Source of the DNA: Fulvivirga marina
GTDB taxonomy: Bacteria; Bacteroidota; Bacteroidia; Cytophagales; Cyclobacteriaceae
Direction of reading: 5' to 3'
Assembly (NCBI RefSeq): GCF_016775155.1
Contig: NZ_JAEUGD010000004.1
Coordinates: 248,001 to 312,000, forward strand
Length of the DNA stretch: 64,000 nt
Below, piece by piece: positions 36,062 to 45,987 of the stretch. The translations under genes were made by a program, and so were the position numbers. Each line of letters begins with the position of its first letter. The first letter of the stretch is position 1. The notes below the pieces were generated by a model that saw only the letters and a list, made by a program, of their open reading frames with translations, was not told the DNA's origin and did not search any database.

Positions 36062-38173
36062 TCAATGAAAAGGAAGTGTTACTTCAAATTGGGTAAAGCC
36101 GTCCTCTGCCTTACTCAGTGCTATCTCACCTCTCAGCTTTTCTACAGCCAGCTTAACCAAATAGAGCCCGAGTCCAGCAGTATCTGACATGTCAGAGGCC
36201 TTTGAGAATATTTCAAATATTTTGTAAGATACATTCTCATCAATGCCTATACCATTATCGATTACCTGAATATGCAATAGATCATTGCTAAACACTTTGA
36301 TACTGATAAAGGATTCTACACGACCTGATGTATTATAAAACTTAAAAGCATTGCTAATAAGATTCGTAAGAATAATCCTTAGAAGATCATGATCACCTCT
36401 GAATTGTAAGCCACTTTGGATTTCCTTCTCAACTGATATAACTTTCAAGGTTTCGGGATTCTGTTGTTCTCCAATAATATCCGCAATCATGCCATCAAAG
36501 TCAATCTGCTCTTCTGAGATCAGAGAGTTGTTTATTTGATTGATTACCAAAAGCTTAGAAAGTATTTCATTCAACCTTTCGGCTGTTTTACTCAATTTAT
36601 TAAAATAGTCAATGGACTTTTTATCTTCAATATCGATCAGAGCCACATTACACACCCCCTGTAAAGTAGCCAATGGTCCTCGGATATCATGGGAAGTTTT
36701 ATAAATAAAATTATCAAGCTCAGTATTGGATTTGAGCAACGCATCATTTGAGGCATTAAGCTCCTGGGTTCGCTCCTTTACACGCTCCTCCAGTACCGTA
36801 TTCATATTGGTGAGTTCCAGGTTTTGCTTTTCAATAGTTTCATTTGCCTCATAAAGCTTTCTATTAACCTTCTTTCTATGTTGATTGTTCCTATAAAGGA
36901 TAACGAGAATAACAACAGCGAGGAAGATGATTATCATAGAAAGTATCAATAGTGTTGTTCGTCTGGATATCTCCGATTTTTGTAGGCTAATCGTTTCCAG
37001 GTTTTCCTTTTCCTGATAATTAATCTGTATATTGGCAAGGTTTTGAATAACCTCTTCATTCAATATCAACCCACTCAGTGAGTCATATTTTGTCTGATAT
37101 TCATACGCCTTCTCAAACTCCTTCAACAGGGCGTATATTTCTCCGTAAAGCCTATAATTCTTATTAATCCAAACTCTTGAGTCTATTTCTTCTGCCAGAG
37201 CCTGGCATTCATTCAACATTTCCAATGCCTCTTTAACATGCCCCTTTTCTTTTTTTATTCTCGCCAGATAGTGTGTATTATTTACTACATGGCTTTGGAG
37301 TCCTCCATTAGAGGCAATCTTCATTGATTTCAATAAGTATACTTCAGCCTCCTGGGGATTATCAAGAGAATAATAAGCTAATCCGGCACCATTTAACGCA
37401 TCCACCCTTATCCTGTCCTCACAACCATTTCGCTCACAAAGCTTGAGTACCCTTGTAAAATTATTTACCGCCTCATCATAGTTATTCAGAGCAGAAAAAC
37501 ATAATCCAAGGTTAATGAGTGTTCCCTCAATCTTACTCTCATCTTTAAGTGATTTCTTTATTTCAAGTGATTTCTTAAAGTATTCGATAGCCTTGTTGTA
37601 ATCTTTGATCTGGTAATAAACAAGACCAATATTATTGCAGGAAATAGCTATTTCGATCTGATTATTCTCTTCCTCTCTTAGTGCCAGGGACTGAAAATGG
37701 TACTGCAGCGCCTCATCATACTTTCCGTAATAGTAATGAGTCAACCCCAGGTTATTCAAAACAAACTTTTCACGATCCTTAAAATGATTTCTCTGCGCTA
37801 TATCAAGAGCGTTTTTAAAATGATCTATTGCCAACTGGTAGAAGCCTTTTTCCTGATAAACATAGCCGATGGCTATCTCCGTGCGAACGATCATCAGGCT
37901 ATCTCCGGTTTGCAATGACAATTCCTGAGATTTTTCTGCATAATTCAGCGCACTATCCAGATCAAGCAAGCGGTAAGCAATAAATAACTCCATCAAGGCT
38001 CCACTCTTTACTTCAAAATCATCACTCTCCGCCTCGTCTTTTAATATATCAATAGACGATTGTGAGAAGCCTGATAAATGAATAGCATTTAAAAGGAGCA
38101 CAAACAACAAAGCCATCCATCGCCTAAATGGAATAAAACTTACTTTAACAACCCATGTAATATTATGCTGCAT
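36062..38173 (-). CDS. Periplasmic-TPR sensor histidine kinase
   Basis: 703 residues. A signal or anchor sequence (WMALLFVLLLNAIHLSGFS) is followed by about seven TPR units (residues 60-390; for example NLGLTHYYYGKYDEALQYH), one transmembrane helix near 407-427, a coiled coil, and the kinase core. The phosphoacceptor is His495 in YKTSHDIRGPL; the ATPase N, G1 and G2 boxes are LTNLISNAFKF, DNGIGID and TAGLGLYLVK. There is no receiver or DNA-binding domain and no response-regulator gene nearby. It is divergent from three tandem micro-peptide genes, which suggests that they share regulation or act together. Confidence 0.9.
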   Translation of the reverse strand: MQHNITWVVKVSFIPFRRWMALLFVLLLNAIHLSGFSQSSIDILKDEAESDDFEVKSGALMELFIAYRLLDLDSALNYAEKSQELSLQTGDSLMIVRTEIAIGYVYQEKGFYQLAIDHFKNALDIAQRNHFKDREKFVLNNLGLTHYYYGKYDEALQYHFQSLALREEENNQIEIAISCNNIGLVYYQIKDYNKAIEYFKKSLEIKKSLKDESKIEGTLINLGLCFSALNNYDEAVNNFTRVLKLCERNGCEDRIRVDALNGAGLAYYSLDNPQEAEVYLLKSMKIASNGGLQSHVVNNTHYLARIKKEKGHVKEALEMLNECQALAEEIDSRVWINKNYRLYGEIYALLKEFEKAYEYQTKYDSLSGLILNEEVIQNLANIQINYQEKENLETISLQKSEISRRTTLLILSMIIIFLAVVILVILYRNNQHRKKVNRKLYEANETIEKQNLELTNMNTVLEERVKERTQELNASNDALLKSNTELDNFIYKTSHDIRGPLATLQGVCNVALIDIEDKKSIDYFNKLSKTAERLNEILSKLLVINQINNSLISEEQIDFDGMIADIIGEQQNPETLKVISVEKEIQSGLQFRGDHDLLRIILTNLISNAFKFYNTSGRVESFISIKVFSNDLLHIQVIDNGIGIDENVSYKIFEIFSKASDMSDTAGLGLYLVKLAVEKLRGEIALSKAEDGFTQFEVTLPFH

Positions 38174-38381
38174 TTTAAATAGATTCCTACAGTATTCTAC
38201 CCCACATTTGTGAGGAAGTGAAAAAACAACACCAAATATGATTTTTACTGAACAATATCAACATGTAAGGAATTGAGGTGTTTTATAACAAATACTCATA
38301 GATTGAGTTGTTTTTAAAAGTTAACATTAAAAAAAGCCAAAAAATATAAAACAAGCATTACAAACTATAAACAATATAACC

Positions 38382-38525
38382 ATGAAAGCCAAACTATTTA
38401 CAATTCTAGCCATTATTTTTTCAGCTACGTTTTTTTCTTCATGCACAGAGGAAGAGATAACACCTGAGGCTACCAAAAACAGTAACTCTTCTATCGGACA
38501 CGGCGAAAATGACACCAACTTCTAA
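38382..38525 (+). CDS. 47-residue lipoprotein-type peptide 1
   Basis: Short ORF with a basic start and hydrophobic segment ending in a cysteine (MKAKLFTILAIIFSATFFSSC), which resembles a lipoprotein signal with Cys21, though position -3 is not the usual Leu. The mature tail is small and polar (TEEEITPEATKNSN) and ends in GHGENDTNF. It is the first of three tandem small ORFs, 11 bases before the second. The shared start MKAK/MKTK and terminal Phe suggest kinship with the next two. Confidence 0.65.
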   Translation: MKAKLFTILAIIFSATFFSSCTEEEITPEATKNSNSSIGHGENDTNF

Positions 38526-38536
38526 CCCCTGCAATT

Positions 38537-38701
38537 ATGAAAACTAAGACACTTATTATAGCCATTACAGTAGCTGTAATCGCCTCATTCTCATTCATCA
38601 CCATCAATAAGGAGTCATTTTCAAAAAAGAAAAATACCCCTATAACTCAGCACTCCGAACCCACAAGTGGCTTTGCTCTTGAGGATGAGAATCAGTTTTA
38701 A
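38537..38701 (+). CDS. 54-residue exported peptide 2 (LEDENQF end)
   Basis: Short ORF with hydrophobic N-terminus (LIIAITVAVIASFSFITI), then a basic region (SKKKNTPITQHS) and the C-terminal SGFALEDENQF. In an ungapped comparison 36 of its 54 residues equal those of peptide 3; both end in LEDENQF. A paralogous pair this short and this conserved is unlikely by chance, so both are taken as genes. Function unknown; secreted-signal or processed-peptide roles are plausible. Confidence 0.75.
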   Translation: MKTKTLIIAITVAVIASFSFITINKESFSKKKNTPITQHSEPTSGFALEDENQF

Positions 38702-38807
38702 AACATATACAAATTCACTAATACAATATTGAAATGAGCCTCAGTCATAAATCATTGATACGCCATGCAGCCAGGCTGGTTTCATATAGGACTAAAATAA
38801 TAATATT

Positions 38808-38972
38808 ATGAAAGCTAAAATTGCAATCGTCGCATTCACAGTAGCTGTGGTCGCTTCTTTTTCATTCATCACAATTAACAAGAATACAGTATCTAAAAAA
38901 GCTCAAACAGAAACTGTACAACATAATCAGCCCAAGAGTGGCTTTGTTCTTGAGGACGAAAACCAGTTCTGA
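38808..38972 (+). CDS. 54-residue exported peptide 3 (LEDENQF end)
   Basis: Paralogue of peptide 2, same length. Conserved parts are the FTVAVVASFSFITINK export segment, a short basic stretch (SKK), QH at residues 38-39 and the C-terminal SGFVLEDENQF. The middle (residues 26-43) has diverged, as in a peptide whose N-terminus and C-terminus are functional. It lies 106 bases after peptide 2. It is followed by a gap of over 550 bases before typA. Confidence 0.75.
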   Translation: MKAKIAIVAFTVAVVASFSFITINKNTVSKKAQTETVQHNQPKSGFVLEDENQF

Positions 38973-39529
38973 GATCAGGTTTATACAGTCCGTTTTTACT
39001 GTCGACTAAACAATGAGTCTGATGGCGCACTGTTATGCACCATGATTGAGTGGACTTGAGTGGACATAAATTTCATCTGCGTGTATATCACGACAGTTAA
39101 ATTACAGTATAGTCACATATTACGCATTATAACCTTAAAAAAGGACTCCAAGACAGTAACTTTAGCCAGCCGTAAGTAAATAAATATGCGATTATCCTAG
39201 ATGGAATAGCTCACAAAGCGGCAATAAAATTGATGTTATTTTGAAACTATTACTCAATAAAAATTTCAGTCACATAAGGTTGGTTACTTATTATGAAAAA
39301 TGACTACGTGTTTCTGACTTTAAGATTCAAATATTACATGTTTAGAATATAAATTTTAAATGAACTTTTTACAATTCATTGATTTTCAACAAGTAGTATT
39401 TTGGTTCATTTCACACCTACTTCTAATTAACGGATATAACTTATCCCCTCTTCTTTTAATTAAATTTAATTTTGGATTAACTATTCTTTGCATTTAGTTT
39501 AGTAATTTTGCGGCTTAATTTTTAAGCTA
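38973..39529. other. 557-base AT-rich gap before typA
   Basis: No gene, tRNA or clear hairpin was found. The longest candidate reading (ATG near 39293, 19 codons) is not convincing. TAATTTTG at 39503-39510 matches a -7 box and may drive typA, but no TTG is suitably spaced. Confidence 0.5.
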
Positions 39530-41338
39530 ATGCAAAACATTCGTAATGTCGCTATTATAGCGCACGTTGACCATGGTAAAACAACTTTGGTTGACAAAAT
39601 TATTCACGCCTCAAAAATCATCAGAGAGAATCAAGAATCTGATGACCTCATACTTGACAATGAAGACCTTGAAAAGGAAAGAGGGATCACCATTGTATCG
39701 AAGAACGTTTCTGTCAGATATAAAGACGTAAAAATAAATATTATAGACACCCCTGGTCACGCAGACTTTGGGGGTGAAGTAGAAAGGGTATTGAAGATGG
39801 CTGATGGAGTGCTTTTACTTGTTGATGCCTTTGAGGGTCCTATGCCACAAACACGTTTCGTGCTTGGCAAGGCTATTGACCTTGGCCTAAAGCCGATCGT
39901 TGTAGTAAACAAAGTAGACAAAGAAAACTGTCGTCCCGATGAAGTTCATGAGCAGGTATTTGATCTGATGTTTAACCTGGACGCAACAGAAGACCAACTT
40001 GACTTCCCTACTCTTTACGGGTCATCAAAACAAGGTTGGATGAGTACAGACTGGAAAAACCCAACTGATAATATTTTCCCGCTTCTAGACGCTATCATTG
40101 AACATATACCATCAGCACCTCAAAACGAAGGCACATTACAAATGCGTGTTACTTCTCTTGATTTTTCGGCCTATGTAGGTCGTATCGCCATTGGTAGAGT
40201 TGCTCAGGGAACAGTTAAAGAAGGTGATACTGTAGGACTAACCAAAAAAGATGGTTCTGTAAAAAGATGTAAAGTAAAAGAGGTACATATTTTTGAAGGA
40301 CTGGGCAAAAAACGTGTACCGGAAGCTTCATCCGGAGAAATTTGTGCTCTGGTAGGTATCGAAGACTTTGAACTGGGAGATACCGTTACAGACATCAACG
40401 ATCCACAACCTTTGCCTCGAATAGCTATTGATGAGCCTACTATGAGTATGCTTTTCACAATCAACAATAGTCCGTTCTTTGGTAAAGAGGGAAAATTCGT
40501 AACCTCAAGACACTTAAGAGACAGACTTTATAAAGAAACTGAGAAAAACCTTGCTCTAAGAATAGAAGACACCTCTTCAGAAGATAAGTTCAATGTATTC
40601 GGTAGAGGTATACTCCACTTGTCGGTGTTAATAGAAACAATGAGAAGAGAAGGGTATGAACTACAGGTTGGTCAACCTCAGGTAATTATCAAAGAAATTG
40701 ACGGTGTAAAACATGAACCAATAGAGCATCTGGTAGTAGATGTACCTCAAGATACTTCAGGCAAGGTAATAGAACTGGTAAGTGCTAAAAAAGGCGAACT
40801 AAAAATCATGGAACCTAAGGGAGATCTTCAGCACCTGGAGTTTGACATCCCTGCACGGGGACTTATCGGACTTAGAAACAACGTACTTACTGCAACTGCC
40901 GGAGAAGCTATAATGACCCATAGATTTAAAGAGTACGCTCCTTATAAAGGAGACATTCCCGGAAGAATCAACGGATCGTTGATATCCATGGAAAACGGCC
41001 CCGGCACTCCTTATTCTATTGACAAGCTACAAGACAGAGGTATTTTCTTTGTTGAGCCAGGCGAAGATCTATATACAGGTCAGGTTATTGGTGAACACTC
41101 CAGGGATAATGACCTTGTAGTAAACGTTCAGAAAGGTAAAAAGTTGACTAACATGAGAGCTTCTGGCTCTGATAACAATGCCAAAATAGCTCCTCCAAGA
41201 AAATTCTCATTAGAAGAAGCAATGGAGTACATTCAAAAGGATGAATACCTGGAAGTAACTCCAAAGTCAATAAGAATGAGAAAGATCTACCTCGATGAAA
41301 ATGAGCGCAAGAGAATGACTAACAAAGAACAACAATAA
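39530..41338 (+). CDS. typA: Translational GTPase TypA/BipA
   Basis: Ribosome-associated GTPase involved in large-subunit assembly and in stress or low-temperature growth. The 602-residue protein has the P-loop [12 protein letters not shown], the switch [21 protein letters not shown] and a domain order like EF-G; the C-terminal domain has the BipA-specific [19 protein letters not shown] and [19 protein letters not shown] blocks. The gene is monocistronic, with a terminator at 41358-41387. Confidence 0.97.
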   Translation: MQNIRNVAIIAHVDHGKTTLVDKIIHASKIIRENQESDDLILDNEDLEKERGITIVSKNVSVRYKDVKINIIDTPGHADFGGEVERVLKMADGVLLLVDAFEGPMPQTRFVLGKAIDLGLKPIVVVNKVDKENCRPDEVHEQVFDLMFNLDATEDQLDFPTLYGSSKQGWMSTDWKNPTDNIFPLLDAIIEHIPSAPQNEGTLQMRVTSLDFSAYVGRIAIGRVAQGTVKEGDTVGLTKKDGSVKRCKVKEVHIFEGLGKKRVPEASSGEICALVGIEDFELGDTVTDINDPQPLPRIAIDEPTMSMLFTINNSPFFGKEGKFVTSRHLRDRLYKETEKNLALRIEDTSSEDKFNVFGRGILHLSVLIETMRREGYELQVGQPQVIIKEIDGVKHEPIEHLVVDVPQDTSGKVIELVSAKKGELKIMEPKGDLQHLEFDIPARGLIGLRNNVLTATAGEAIMTHRFKEYAPYKGDIPGRINGSLISMENGPGTPYSIDKLQDRGIFFVEPGEDLYTGQVIGEHSRDNDLVVNVQKGKKLTNMRASGSDNNAKIAPPRKFSLEEAMEYIQKDEYLEVTPKSIRMRKIYLDENERKRMTNKEQQ

Positions 41339-41357
41339 TTACTATCAACTCATAAGC

Positions 41358-41392
41358 AAAGGTCTGTATCGAAAGGTGCAGACCTTTTTCTT
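41358..41392 (+). terminator. Terminator after typA
   Basis: A nine-bp inverted repeat, AAAGGTCTG (41358-41366) with CAGACCTTT (41379-41387), followed by T residues. Confidence 0.8.
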
Positions 41393-41458
41393 TATACAGG
41401 CTTATGTATAAGAACTTCAGGCCGCACTAACCAATCCTTTAGTACACTTAAAACAACA

Positions 41459-41484
41459 ACGCCCATGAGAAAACCTATGGGCGT
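41459..41484 (-). terminator. Terminator after bioB
   Basis: An eight-bp inverted repeat, ACGCCCAT (41459-41466) with ATGGGCGT (41477-41484). On the minus strand, after the bioB stop, it is followed by TTGTTGTTTT. Confidence 0.65.
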
Positions 41485-41511
41485 ATTAATTGATTTGCAA
41501 ATGTTATTGAT

Positions 41512-42507
41512 TTATAAAGGTATTTGTTCAAACTTCACAGAAGCCTCTCCTTTAAATGCTTTTCTTGGCTTTAGGTTTAACATCTGAAACATCTCCTCAT
41601 CCTGTACTACATCAGGGTTAGGAGTAGTCAGCAGCTTATCACCTGCAAATATGGAGTTGGCTCCAGCCATAAAGCACAGCGCCTGCTCTTCCAAGTTCAT
41701 TCTCACTCTACCTGCTGACAGCCTTACCATAGCCTTAGGCATTATGATCCTTGCTGTAGCAATCATTCTAACCATTTCCCAAACTGATACACGTGGCTGC
41801 TCTGCCATAGGAGTACCTTCAACAGGAACCAAAGCGTTAACAGGAACTGACTCCGGGTGCTCAGGCAATGTAGCCAATGTATGAAGCATACCTACCCTGT
41901 CACCATCACTTTCACCCATACCAATAATACCTCCGGAGCATACAGATATTTTCGCATTTCTAACATTATTCAGCGTATCAAGGCGATCGTCATAAGTACG
42001 TGTAGAGATTATTTCATCGTAGTGTTCTTCACTGGTATCCAGGTTGTGATTGTAAGCATAAAGTCCTGCATCCTTCAGCTTCTGAGCCTGCTCTTCCGTT
42101 AGCATTCCTAAGGTGCAACAAACTTCGAGTCCCATGCCGTTCACTCCTTTAACCATGTCGAGCACTCTGTCAAAATCCCGGTTATCTCTAACTTCCCTCC
42201 AGGCGGCTCCCATACAGAAACGTGTACTACCTGCATCTTTTGCTTCTTTCGCTTTTGCCAAAACCTCATCAGTAGCCAAAAGTTTGTGTGCCTTTACATC
42301 TGTCTGGTAGCGAGCTGCCTGCGGACAGTAGGAACAGTCTTCGGGGCAACCACCGGTTTTAACTGAAAGCAAAGTACATACCTGAACTTCAGAAGAGTTA
42401 TGATATTCTCTATGCACGGTAGCTGCTTTATACATGAGATCCAAAACCGGAGAATTAAATATTTCAGTAATCTCCTCTCTGGTCCAGTTGTTTCTTATTT
42501 CCGTCAT
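41512..42507 (-). CDS. bioB: Biotin synthase
   Basis: Radical SAM enzyme that inserts sulfur into dethiobiotin. The 331-residue protein has the [4Fe-4S] CxxxCxxC motif at Cys54, Cys58 and Cys61 ([10 protein letters not shown]), the SKIND-like barrel and the sulfur-donor cluster region ([19 protein letters not shown]). Length is normal. It stands alone; no other biotin gene is near, so the remaining steps are encoded elsewhere. Confidence 0.97.
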   Translation of the reverse strand: MTEIRNNWTREEITEIFNSPVLDLMYKAATVHREYHNSSEVQVCTLLSVKTGGCPEDCSYCPQAARYQTDVKAHKLLATDEVLAKAKEAKDAGSTRFCMGAAWREVRDNRDFDRVLDMVKGVNGMGLEVCCTLGMLTEEQAQKLKDAGLYAYNHNLDTSEEHYDEIISTRTYDDRLDTLNNVRNAKISVCSGGIIGMGESDGDRVGMLHTLATLPEHPESVPVNALVPVEGTPMAEQPRVSVWEMVRMIATARIIMPKAMVRLSAGRVRMNLEEQALCFMAGANSIFAGDKLLTTPNPDVVQDEEMFQMLNLKPRKAFKGEASVKFEQIPL

Positions 42508-42667
42508 TATATAATGTTTTTTCTATATCAATCTATTATTCCCTTCAGGAAAATACGGATCAAAGTAAACACATATTCATCAAAGGTCATTGCTTTTGCT
42601 CAAAGAAATTGACCTTCCATGAGTTTGGTTATGACGCCCAACCCTATTTCAACTATAATCCCTCATA

Positions 42668-44419
42668 TTAATTTAACTGAAATTCGTACGGCATTCGGGT
42701 TTGTAATCCATTCAGTTCCTTTATCTTTTTAGCAGACTCAAGATATGGATAAAATTCCCCCAATTCTTCTTTAACCATTTTTGCAGTTCCTTCTCCTTCT
42801 AGTTCTTTCACAAACTTTTCAAAGATACTCTGCTGCTTAGGATAATACCTTACTTTATAGTCATCATAGACCTTAGCTTTTTGTGCTGCTATTTCAATAG
42901 CGACTTCAAGATCACCTAAGATATCTACCAAACCATTAGCTTTAGCCTGACTTCCTGTCCATACCCTTCCCGATGCTATCTTCTTAAGTTCACCAACATT
43001 CATACCTCTGCCTTCAGCTGCTTTTGTTACAAATGTTTCATACCCATCTTCCACATCATTCTGAATAATTTGTTTTTCCTGATCGGTCAGCGGCCTGGTC
43101 ATGTTATAAATTGTGGAAAGGTTGCCTGTTTTTACTTCATCATTGGTAATGCCCAACTTGTTGTTCAGGAATCCTTGCAGGTTAAAGATTATGCCAAATA
43201 TCCCTATGGATCCGGTAATGGTATTAGGCTGAGCCACTATGGTATCGCACGCCATCGCCATATAATATCCTCCTGAAGCCGCGACGTCTGACATAGAGGC
43301 TATTACCGGCTTCTCCTCTGTTGCCAATTTAATCTCTCTCCACATCACATCTGACGCCACAAAACTTCCTCCTGGCGAGTTAATTCTAATCACTATTGCC
43401 TTTACATCATCATCTTTCCGCGCCTTTCGTATCTCTTCCGAAAACTTTTCAGACCCTATCTTATTAACATCTCCCTTTCCTGGTACAATGTCCCCTGAAG
43501 CAACAATTACAGCCACTTCATTATCAGAACTTGTATAAGTGCTAAAGCTTTCTTTGTATTTTCCATAGGATATAAACTTCAGATCCTCATCTTCTGCTAC
43601 CCCCATTTCTTCTTTCAACTCGGAAACAACCTGATCAAAATACACCAAACCATCAGCCAGATGATATTCTACAGCCTGTTTTGGTCTCCTTACGAGCATG
43701 TTATTAGATATCTCTATTAACTTTTTCGGAGCAATGCCCCTAGACTCCGATATTTTGGAAATCATATTTCCGTTAATAGAGTTAAGCATAGAGGTGAGCT
43801 GAAACCTGTTTTCTTCACTCATATCCTTTCTCATGAAGGGTTCAACGGCACTCTTAAAATCGCCAACCCTGAATATTTGCGGTTCTATATCTAGTTTATC
43901 AAACATCCCCTTAAAAAAAGTAAGGTTAGAACTGAGCCCATTGAACTCCAAACTCCCCTCAGGGTGCATGTAAACTTTATCTGCAACTGAAGCCAGGTAA
44001 TAGCCTGCTTCGGTGTAAAGCTCACTAAAGGCAACAACAAATTTACCGGAGCTTTTAAAATCGCTAAGTGCATCTCGAATCTCCTCCGTAGCGGCCATAC
44101 CTGCCATTACATAAGGAGCCTCCAGGTAAATCCCTTTGATCTTGTCATTATTCTTTGCATGCCTGATGGCTTCTTTCAATTGAACCAGCCCAATGGTGGC
44201 AGGTGCTGTAGGGAACATCTCCAGTTCGGCCAAAGGGTTATTGAACTCAACCTCTGATATAGGCCTGTTGAGTTTTATATGGAGTATTGATTTTTCCGAC
44301 ACCGTAACTGGCTCCTTCTGTGTCAATGCACCCAATATTCCTATAAACATAAGCACAGCCAACACTGAAAATATTACCAATGCCAGAAATGAAGCCAACA
44401 GATTTCGAAGAAAATTCAT
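42668..44419 (-). CDS. sppA: Signal peptide peptidase SppA, 67K type
   Basis: 583 residues from ATG 44419, where a proper membrane anchor begins (FLRNLLASFLALVIFSVLAV). An in-frame extension to 44587 would run into the divergent folK gene and is rejected. The protein has two tandem ClpP-like halves: the N-terminal half with the general-base Lys near SGKFVVAFSE...ADKVYM, and the C-terminal half with the catalytic Ser in VAASGGYYMAMACD and the ITGSIGIFG turn. It degrades cleaved signal peptides in the inner membrane. Confidence 0.95.
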   Translation of the reverse strand: MNFLRNLLASFLALVIFSVLAVLMFIGILGALTQKEPVTVSEKSILHIKLNRPISEVEFNNPLAELEMFPTAPATIGLVQLKEAIRHAKNNDKIKGIYLEAPYVMAGMAATEEIRDALSDFKSSGKFVVAFSELYTEAGYYLASVADKVYMHPEGSLEFNGLSSNLTFFKGMFDKLDIEPQIFRVGDFKSAVEPFMRKDMSEENRFQLTSMLNSINGNMISKISESRGIAPKKLIEISNNMLVRRPKQAVEYHLADGLVYFDQVVSELKEEMGVAEDEDLKFISYGKYKESFSTYTSSDNEVAVIVASGDIVPGKGDVNKIGSEKFSEEIRKARKDDDVKAIVIRINSPGGSFVASDVMWREIKLATEEKPVIASMSDVAASGGYYMAMACDTIVAQPNTITGSIGIFGIIFNLQGFLNNKLGITNDEVKTGNLSTIYNMTRPLTDQEKQIIQNDVEDGYETFVTKAAEGRGMNVGELKKIASGRVWTGSQAKANGLVDILGDLEVAIEIAAQKAKVYDDYKVRYYPKQQSIFEKFVKELEGEGTAKMVKEELGEFYPYLESAKKIKELNGLQTRMPYEFQLN

Positions 44420-44501
44420 TTTTTTGTATTTTTTATAAAAGTCAAAATTAACAACTAACCATGCATTAATAAAACAGAGCTTTCTATTTTTGAACATAAT
44501 T

Positions 44502-44990
44502 ATGATAGAAGGAATATTTTTACTCTTAGGATCAAATTTAGGTGATAAAAAAAAGCTATTAAATGTGGCTTGCATGGAGATAGACAAACAGATAGGTCAG
44601 ATTACCAGAAAGTCTGCTTTGTATGAAACTGCCGCCTGGGGCAAAACTGATCAACCCACATTTATAAATCAGGTAGTCGAAGTATCATCAGACCTGCCAG
44701 CCAAAGAAATATTGGTTCGAATCAACCAGATAGAGTCATTGCTAGGCAGGGTAAGGATGGAGAAATGGGGAGCTAGAATGATCGATATAGATATTCTATA
44801 TTATGGTCAAGATATTGTAGACACAGAGTCCCTGACTATTCCTCACCCCGGCATACCCAACAGACAGTTTACACTGGTTCCTTTAGTAGAAATTGCACCC
44901 GATTTCATGCATCCCGTTATACAAAAAAGCAACAAGGAGCTGCTTGCCACCTGCCCTGATACGCTCGAAGTAAACCTTATCAAAAGATAA
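44502..44990 (+). CDS. folK: 2-Amino-4-hydroxy-6-hydroxymethyldihydropteridine pyrophosphokinase
   Basis: Folate synthesis: transfers pyrophosphate from ATP to hydroxymethyldihydropterin. 162 residues. The N-terminal LLLGSNLGDKK, the RVRMEKWGARMIDIDILYYG signature with two catalytic aspartates, and HPGIPNRQFTLVPL are present. ATG 44502 is preferred over a TTG four codons upstream. A TATTTTTG at 44485-44492 lies very close to this start. The gene is divergent from sppA. Confidence 0.94.
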   Translation: MIEGIFLLLGSNLGDKKKLLNVACMEIDKQIGQITRKSALYETAAWGKTDQPTFINQVVEVSSDLPAKEILVRINQIESLLGRVRMEKWGARMIDIDILYYGQDIVDTESLTIPHPGIPNRQFTLVPLVEIAPDFMHPVIQKSNKELLATCPDTLEVNLIKR

Positions 44991-45096
44991 TACAACAATC
45001 AGTTAAGCCATTCTCAGATATGGAATAAAATCAAATATTTTTTCCTATAATCTTCTATATTCCTCATATTGCGAGCATAAACAAAACCGGATAATT

Positions 45097-45909
45097 ATGA
45101 TAACAAAGAACTTACTTAGCATTTTAGGCTTATCCGCTTTACTGCTGGCCTGTGGCTCCAAAAACAGTGAACAAGAAACAACTCCTGACAATGTGGAAGC
45201 TGACTCATCAGCTGTTGAAGCAACCCCTGTCTCAAACGAAGTTGAAGCCGTAAGTGTTTGGGATAAAGTTTCTGTAAGGGCCACTCCTTCTGATGATGGT
45301 AAATGGTTAACCTCGGTGAGTCTTGGTGAGAGTCTCATTTACTTGGGAGAAGAGGCTAAGGACAGTAATGACAAAATTTATTATAAAATAAGACTTAACG
45401 ATGGAAAAGAAGGGTGGGTACGTCATGAATTTGTAATTCCAGAAGCTAAGCCAGCTGTTTTTATAAACGAATCCGATCTTTATAAGCGTCCTGACCTACT
45501 CACCAAGTCCGATAAAAAGTTTAGTAAAATGGACATTATAGCCGTTAAACAGACTCAGGATGACTGGGTAGAAGTAACGGGAAAAAGAACTGAAGGAAAG
45601 TGGATTGAAAGTGGGTGGATTAGAAAAAGCAACCTTTCTTACGAGTCCGTAGATATAGCGATGGCCAAGTTTGCCAAGCCAGCCATGGAAGTTGAAGATT
45701 CAAAGAGCAGAGCAGAAAAACTGGAAGAAATTTTGAATAATGTAGACCTAAGTAGTTCTGCTTTTGTAGTTGATGTAAAACAAGCTCTTGATGAAATTAA
45801 GCTGAACACTACTGCACCACAAAATATTGAAGATACAGAAACAGCAGAAGGCGATTCCACAGAGGTTCAAAACGAGGAAATACCCGAAGAAGATAGCCAC
45901 GAGAACTAG
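45097..45909 (+). CDS. SH3-domain lipoprotein
   Basis: 270 residues. The lipobox (LLLACG, Cys19) identifies a lipoprotein. After a low-complexity acidic stretch come two SH3-like units: WDKVSVRATPSDDGKWLTSV with GKEGWVRHEF, and KPAVFINESDLYKRPD with GWIRKSNL. A helical region and an acidic tail follow. Bacterial SH3 domains often bind peptidoglycan or act as targeting domains; the role here is unknown. It ends just before a bidirectional terminator. Confidence 0.8.
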   Translation: MITKNLLSILGLSALLLACGSKNSEQETTPDNVEADSSAVEATPVSNEVEAVSVWDKVSVRATPSDDGKWLTSVSLGESLIYLGEEAKDSNDKIYYKIRLNDGKEGWVRHEFVIPEAKPAVFINESDLYKRPDLLTKSDKKFSKMDIIAVKQTQDDWVEVTGKRTEGKWIESGWIRKSNLSYESVDIAMAKFAKPAMEVEDSKSRAEKLEEILNNVDLSSSAFVVDVKQALDEIKLNTTAPQNIEDTETAEGDSTEVQNEEIPEEDSHEN

Positions 45910-45937
45910 AAAGTTTTCAATAGAACAAAAGAGATAT

Positions 45938-45966
45938 AAAAAAACCGGAAATAATCCGGTTTTTTT
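45938..45966. terminator. Bidirectional terminator
   Basis: ACCGGA (45944-45949) pairs with TCCGGT (45955-45960); flanking A and T runs extend the stem, with a five-base loop. It separates the SH3 lipoprotein and the convergent universal-stress gene. Confidence 0.85.
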
Positions 45967-45987
45967 ATGTCTTAAAATTTCCTGCTC

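Noticed and set aside
42583-42616. AAGGTCA...TGACCTT inverted repeat upstream of bioB
   Set aside because: Seven-bp arms with a 20-base spacer; too weak to claim an operator.
44420-44587. N-terminal extension of SppA by 56 residues
   Set aside because: It overlaps the divergent folK gene and removes the normal N-terminal anchor; ATG 44419 gives a proper membrane helix.
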